Of a DNA stretch of 16,930 nt, positions 14,884 to 16,930 are shown piece after piece. A program made the position numbers and the translations under genes. The notes beneath the pieces are model-generated. The model did no database searches, was not told where the DNA came from, and saw only the letters and a program-made list of their open reading frames with translations. The first letter of the stretch is position 1, and every line of letters starts with the position of its first letter. Origin of the DNA: an uncultured Lachnospiraceae bacterium (GTDB taxonomy: Bacteria; Bacillota; Clostridia; Lachnospirales; Lachnospiraceae); contig CAJUOE010000256.1 in assembly GCA_910587895.1 (NCBI GenBank), positions 1-16,930 of the forward strand, written 5' to 3'.

Positions 14884-14928
14884 GACGACATGGCAGGCGG
14901 CGAGGAGCGACGCGTGCCAATACCATAA
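14857..14928 (+). CDS. Small ORF, 23 codons, unknown function
   Basis: A 23-codon ORF that starts MRSISLMPSDDM and ends EERRVPIP, with tandem stop codons TAA TAA. AGGAGG at 14844-14849 is 7 nt from the ATG, the same spacing as several real genes here, and its stop lies just before the next gene's AAGGAGG. It has no signal peptide, no hydrophobic segment, no Cys and no Gly-Gly-Cys-type processing site, so it does not look like a standard exported autoinducer or AgrD (which is amphipathic with an acidic tail). It lies 43 nt after the AgrC-like kinase. It could be a regulatory leader peptide, a small cytosolic regulator, or not translated at all. I do not recognise a family. Confidence 0.5.
   Translation: MRSISLMPSDDMAGGEERRVPIP
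14891..14919 (+). promoter_or_regulatory. Second RNA hairpin before the coiled-coil gene
   Basis: TGGCA-G-GCG (14891-14899) pairs with CGC-G-TGCCA (14911-14919) with one G-G mismatch and an 11-nt loop. It lies inside the small ORF and ends 11 nt before the ribosome site of the next gene. Ribosomes translating the small ORF would have to melt it, which allows coupling or attenuation. Confidence 0.45.
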
Positions 14929-14943
14929 TAAGGAGGCGGACAT

Positions 14944-15453
14944 ATGTCAATGGAAATCAATGGAAACTACAACTATCTAAGGACCAGCTGCGAGGAGAAA
15001 CTGAAGGCGGGGAAAACGCCTGGCGCGGCAGATGTTAAGTCATCGGAAAAGATTCCTGCACCAAATGACGAATACATCAGCAGTGAGAAAACAAAAGAGA
15101 AACCCAGCGGACTGTACCGGTTAGGGCAGGATGAAAACGGCAATCCAAAAGTTTTATATGATGACCCGAAGAAAGCGGGGGATGCAAAGGAGGAGAAACA
15201 GCCGGCAGTGAATGCAGCGGCTCCACAAAAACCGGAAGAAGAGAAGTGTGTTGGGAATACGAACGCAGTGGATCGGGAAATCCGTAAACTGAAAGAGAAG
15301 AAACAGGAGCTGGAGCAGCAGATACGGTCGGCATCCGGGGACGAGGACAAAGTGAAAGAGCTGGAGAAAAAGCTGGCGCAGGTAGAAAATGAATTAAAGA
15401 TGAAGGATAATGATGCTTACCGGAGGCAAAATACTTCTTTTTCCGAAAAATGA
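14944..15453 (+). CDS. Coiled-coil protein of unknown function
   Basis: A 169-residue hydrophilic protein. AAGGAGG (14930-14936) is 7 nt from ATG 14944. It has no signal peptide or membrane segment. Residues 1-100 look disordered apart from a conserved-looking block, DEYISSEK (42-49) followed by PSGLYRLGQDENGNPKVLYDDPK (54-76). Residues ~107-153 form a charged helical hairpin (AVDREIRKLKEKKQELEQQIRSA, turn SGDED, KVKELEKKLAQVENELK). I believe similar short proteins occur in other Lachnospiraceae but cannot name a family. It ends the operon of the Agr-like pair and may be an output or partner of it; that is inference from position. Confidence 0.75.
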   Translation: MSMEINGNYNYLRTSCEEKLKAGKTPGAADVKSSEKIPAPNDEYISSEKTKEKPSGLYRLGQDENGNPKVLYDDPKKAGDAKEEKQPAVNAAAPQKPEEEKCVGNTNAVDREIRKLKEKKQELEQQIRSASGDEDKVKELEKKLAQVENELKMKDNDAYRRQNTSFSEK

Positions 15454-15473
15454 TAAATTTTAGAGAATTTTTA

Positions 15474-15503
15474 TTGCCTATTACCTTTGTTATGTATTAT
15501 AAT
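15474..15503 (+). promoter_or_regulatory. Promoter of pckA
   Basis: TTGCCT (15474-15479), an 18-bp spacer and a perfect TATAAT (15498-15503). Transcription should begin near 15510. Confidence 0.75.
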
Positions 15504-15510
15504 AGGGGAC

Positions 15511-15616
15511 AGGAAGTCAATATTTCCCATTTCCCGGAAGGTATACAGGTTTTTGGCCGTCCCTGGGGGAAGGAAATCTTCACTTCAGAAAAAGAATAAG
15601 GAAAAGAGGTAAAAAA
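15511..15616 (+). promoter_or_regulatory. pckA 5' leader, possible structure
   Basis: About 105 nt of untranslated leader. ATTTCC (15529-15534) can pair with GGAAAT (15572-15577), enclosing CAGG/CCTG. The ribosome site GAGG (15606-15609) is 7 nt before the ATG. No riboswitch class is recognised, and no terminator-like T run follows the stem. Confidence 0.3.
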
Positions 15617-16930
15617 ATGAGTAAAATCGATTTGAGCAAGTATGGTATTACCGGTACCACAGAGATTGTCCACAATCCTTCTTACGACGACCTGTTTAAG
15701 GAAGAGACCAAGCCGGAACTGGAAGGCTATGAAAAAGGACAGGTCAGCGAGCTTGGCGCAGTGAATGTTATGACAGGTATCTACACAGGCCGCTCCCCCA
15801 AAGACAAATTCATCGTTATGGATGACAACTCCAAAGACACAGTATGGTGGACTTCTGATGAATATAAGAATGACAACCATCCGGCAAGCCAGGAGACATG
15901 GGATGCAGTAAAGAAGATTGCTCAGAAAGAGCTTTCCGATAAGAGATTGTTCGTAGTAGACGCATTCTGCGGCGCTAACAAGGATACCCGCATGGCCATC
16001 CGTTTCATTATGGAAGTGGCATGGCAGGCACATTTTGTTGAGAATATGTTCATTATGCCAAGTGCAGAGGAACTTGAGAGCTTTGAGCCGGATTTCGTTG
16101 TATTCAACGCTTCCAAGGCTAAAGTTGAGAATTACAAAGAGTTAGGCCTCAATTCTGAGACGGCTGTTGTATTCAACATTTCCAGCCGTGAGCAGGTTAT
16201 CATCAACACATGGTACGGCGGAGAGATGAAGAAAGGTATGTTCTCCATGATGAACTACTATCTGCCGCTGAAGGGCATCGCTGCTATGCACTGCTCTGCC
16301 AACACAGATATGAACGGTGAGAATACGGCAATCTTCTTCGGTCTTTCCGGCACAGGTAAGACAACTCTGTCCACAGACCCGAAACGTCTCCTGATTGGTG
16401 ACGACGAGCATGGATGGGACGACAACGGCGTATTCAACTTCGAGGGCGGCTGCTATGCGAAGGTAATCAACCTGGATAAAGAGTCTGAGCCTGATATTTA
16501 CAATGCAATCAAGAGAGACGCTCTTCTTGAGAACGTTACTCTGGACGCTGACGGCAAGATTGACTTTGACGATAAGAGCGTAACGGAGAATACCCGTGTA
16601 TCATACCCAATTAATCATATCGAGAAGATTGTACGTCCGGTTTCTTCTGCACCGGCAGCGAAGAATGTAATCTTCCTGTCCGCAGACGCGTTCGGCGTAC
16701 TGCCTCCTGTATCTGTTCTGACACCGGAGCAGACACAGTATTACTTCCTGTCCGGCTTTACAGCTAAACTTGCCGGTACAGAGCGTGGAATCACAGAGCC
16801 TACACCGACATTCTCCGCTTGCTTTGGCCAGGCATTCTTAGAGCTGCATCCGACCAAGTATGCAGAGGAGCTCGTTAAGAGAATGGAGAAGAGCGGCGCT
16901 CAGTATCATGGAGTCCGCAGACTGCGCCAT
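15617..16930 (+). CDS. pckA: Phosphoenolpyruvate carboxykinase (ATP), cut by the window edge
   Basis: Cytosolic enzyme interconverting oxaloacetate + ATP with PEP + CO2 + ADP; in fermenting anaerobes it often runs toward oxaloacetate. The first 438 codons are present; full-length relatives have about 535. Motifs in order: TGRSPKDKF (57-65, substrate Arg), YGGEMKKGMF (200-209), the P-loop GLSGTGKTT (242-250), the metal-binding LIGDDEHGW (259-267), ENTRVSYP (324-331) and GFTAKLAGTE (380-389). ATG 15617 has GAGG 7 nt upstream and its own promoter, so it is separate from the preceding operon. Odd point: after RMEKSGAQ (422-429) the family continues with an invariant YLVNTGW-like block, but here the last nine codons (16904-16930) read YHGVRRLRH. 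This suggests a sequence junction right at the edge. Confidence 0.95.
   Translation, partial: MSKIDLSKYGITGTTEIVHNPSYDDLFKEETKPELEGYEKGQVSELGAVNVMTGIYTGRSPKDKFIVMDDNSKDTVWWTSDEYKNDNHPASQETWDAVKKIAQKELSDKRLFVVDAFCGANKDTRMAIRFIMEVAWQAHFVENMFIMPSAEELESFEPDFVVFNASKAKVENYKELGLNSETAVVFNISSREQVIINTWYGGEMKKGMFSMMNYYLPLKGIAAMHCSANTDMNGENTAIFFGLSGTGKTTLSTDPKRLLIGDDEHGWDDNGVFNFEGGCYAKVINLDKESEPDIYNAIKRDALLENVTLDADGKIDFDDKSVTENTRVSYPINHIEKIVRPVSSAPAAKNVIFLSADAFGVLPPVSVLTPEQTQYYFLSGFTAKLAGTERGITEPTPTFSACFGQAFLELHPTKYAEELVKRMEKSGAQYHGVRRLRH

Noticed and set aside
14857..14928. Small ORF as a classical AgrD or other exported autoinducer
   Set aside because: There is no amphipathic helix, Cys, leader or acidic tail pattern, and no agrB; it is kept only as an ORF of unknown role.
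14823..15038. 71-codon Arg-rich frame after the kinase
   Set aside because: It has no ribosome site and runs out of frame through the small ORF and the coiled-coil gene; it is a shadow.

Overview
The window looks like chromosome from a Gram-positive gut-type Clostridium, most likely a Lachnospiraceae relative. The evidence is moderate GC with strong AGGAGG ribosome sites, large secreted proteins built from InlB-type B repeats, BspA-type (LRR_5) leucine-rich repeats and Lys-rich fibronectin/Ig tails, an AgrA/AgrC-type two-component pair, and ATP-type PEP carboxykinase. Every gene I can support is on the + strand. No tRNA, rRNA, CRISPR array, transposase or phage gene is visible.

Layout. (1) 1-261 is non-coding: a hairpin at the left edge, two TTAC/GTAA palindromes and a clear promoter. 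(2) 262-1837 is a three-gene redox operon: an HxlR-family regulator, a flavodoxin-fold protein with an iron-sulfur-flavoprotein-like Cys set, and an overlapping NAD(P)H/FMN oxidoreductase. It is closed by a perfect 15-bp hairpin terminator. (3) 2194-6462 is a very large secreted mosaic protein (beta-helix, cadherin-like, two B repeats, Ig-like domains, Fn3 plus Big_2 tail), followed by a terminator. (4) 6618-8222 is a secreted BspA-type LRR protein with its own promoter and terminator. (5) 8376-12692 is a two-gene unit: a dCache chemoreceptor and, 12 nt later, a secreted LRR protein with a Pro-rich stalk. The last ~195 residues of that protein are homologous to the tail of the giant protein in (3). 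(6) 12785-15453 is an AgrA-like LytTR regulator, an AgrC-like kinase, an unannotated 23-codon ORF whose start codon lies inside an RNA hairpin, and a small coiled-coil protein of unknown function. (7) 15617 to the window end is pckA, cut by the edge, with its promoter and a ~105-nt leader.

How it fits together. Units 4, 5 and 6 begin with nearly identical extended -10 promoters (TTGTAT/TTGTTT, 16-17 bp, ATGG-TANAAT), so the surface protein, chemoreceptor/LRR and two-component units may be expressed together. I read 2-15 kb as a surface-and-sensing island: three exported adhesin-like proteins, a chemoreceptor translated next to one of them, and an orphan Agr-type sensor/regulator pair without agrB or a recognisable agrD. 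The best candidate for something undescribed is the 23-codon ORF and its hairpins between the kinase and the coiled-coil gene. Homology calls come from reading the sequence by eye; no search was run.
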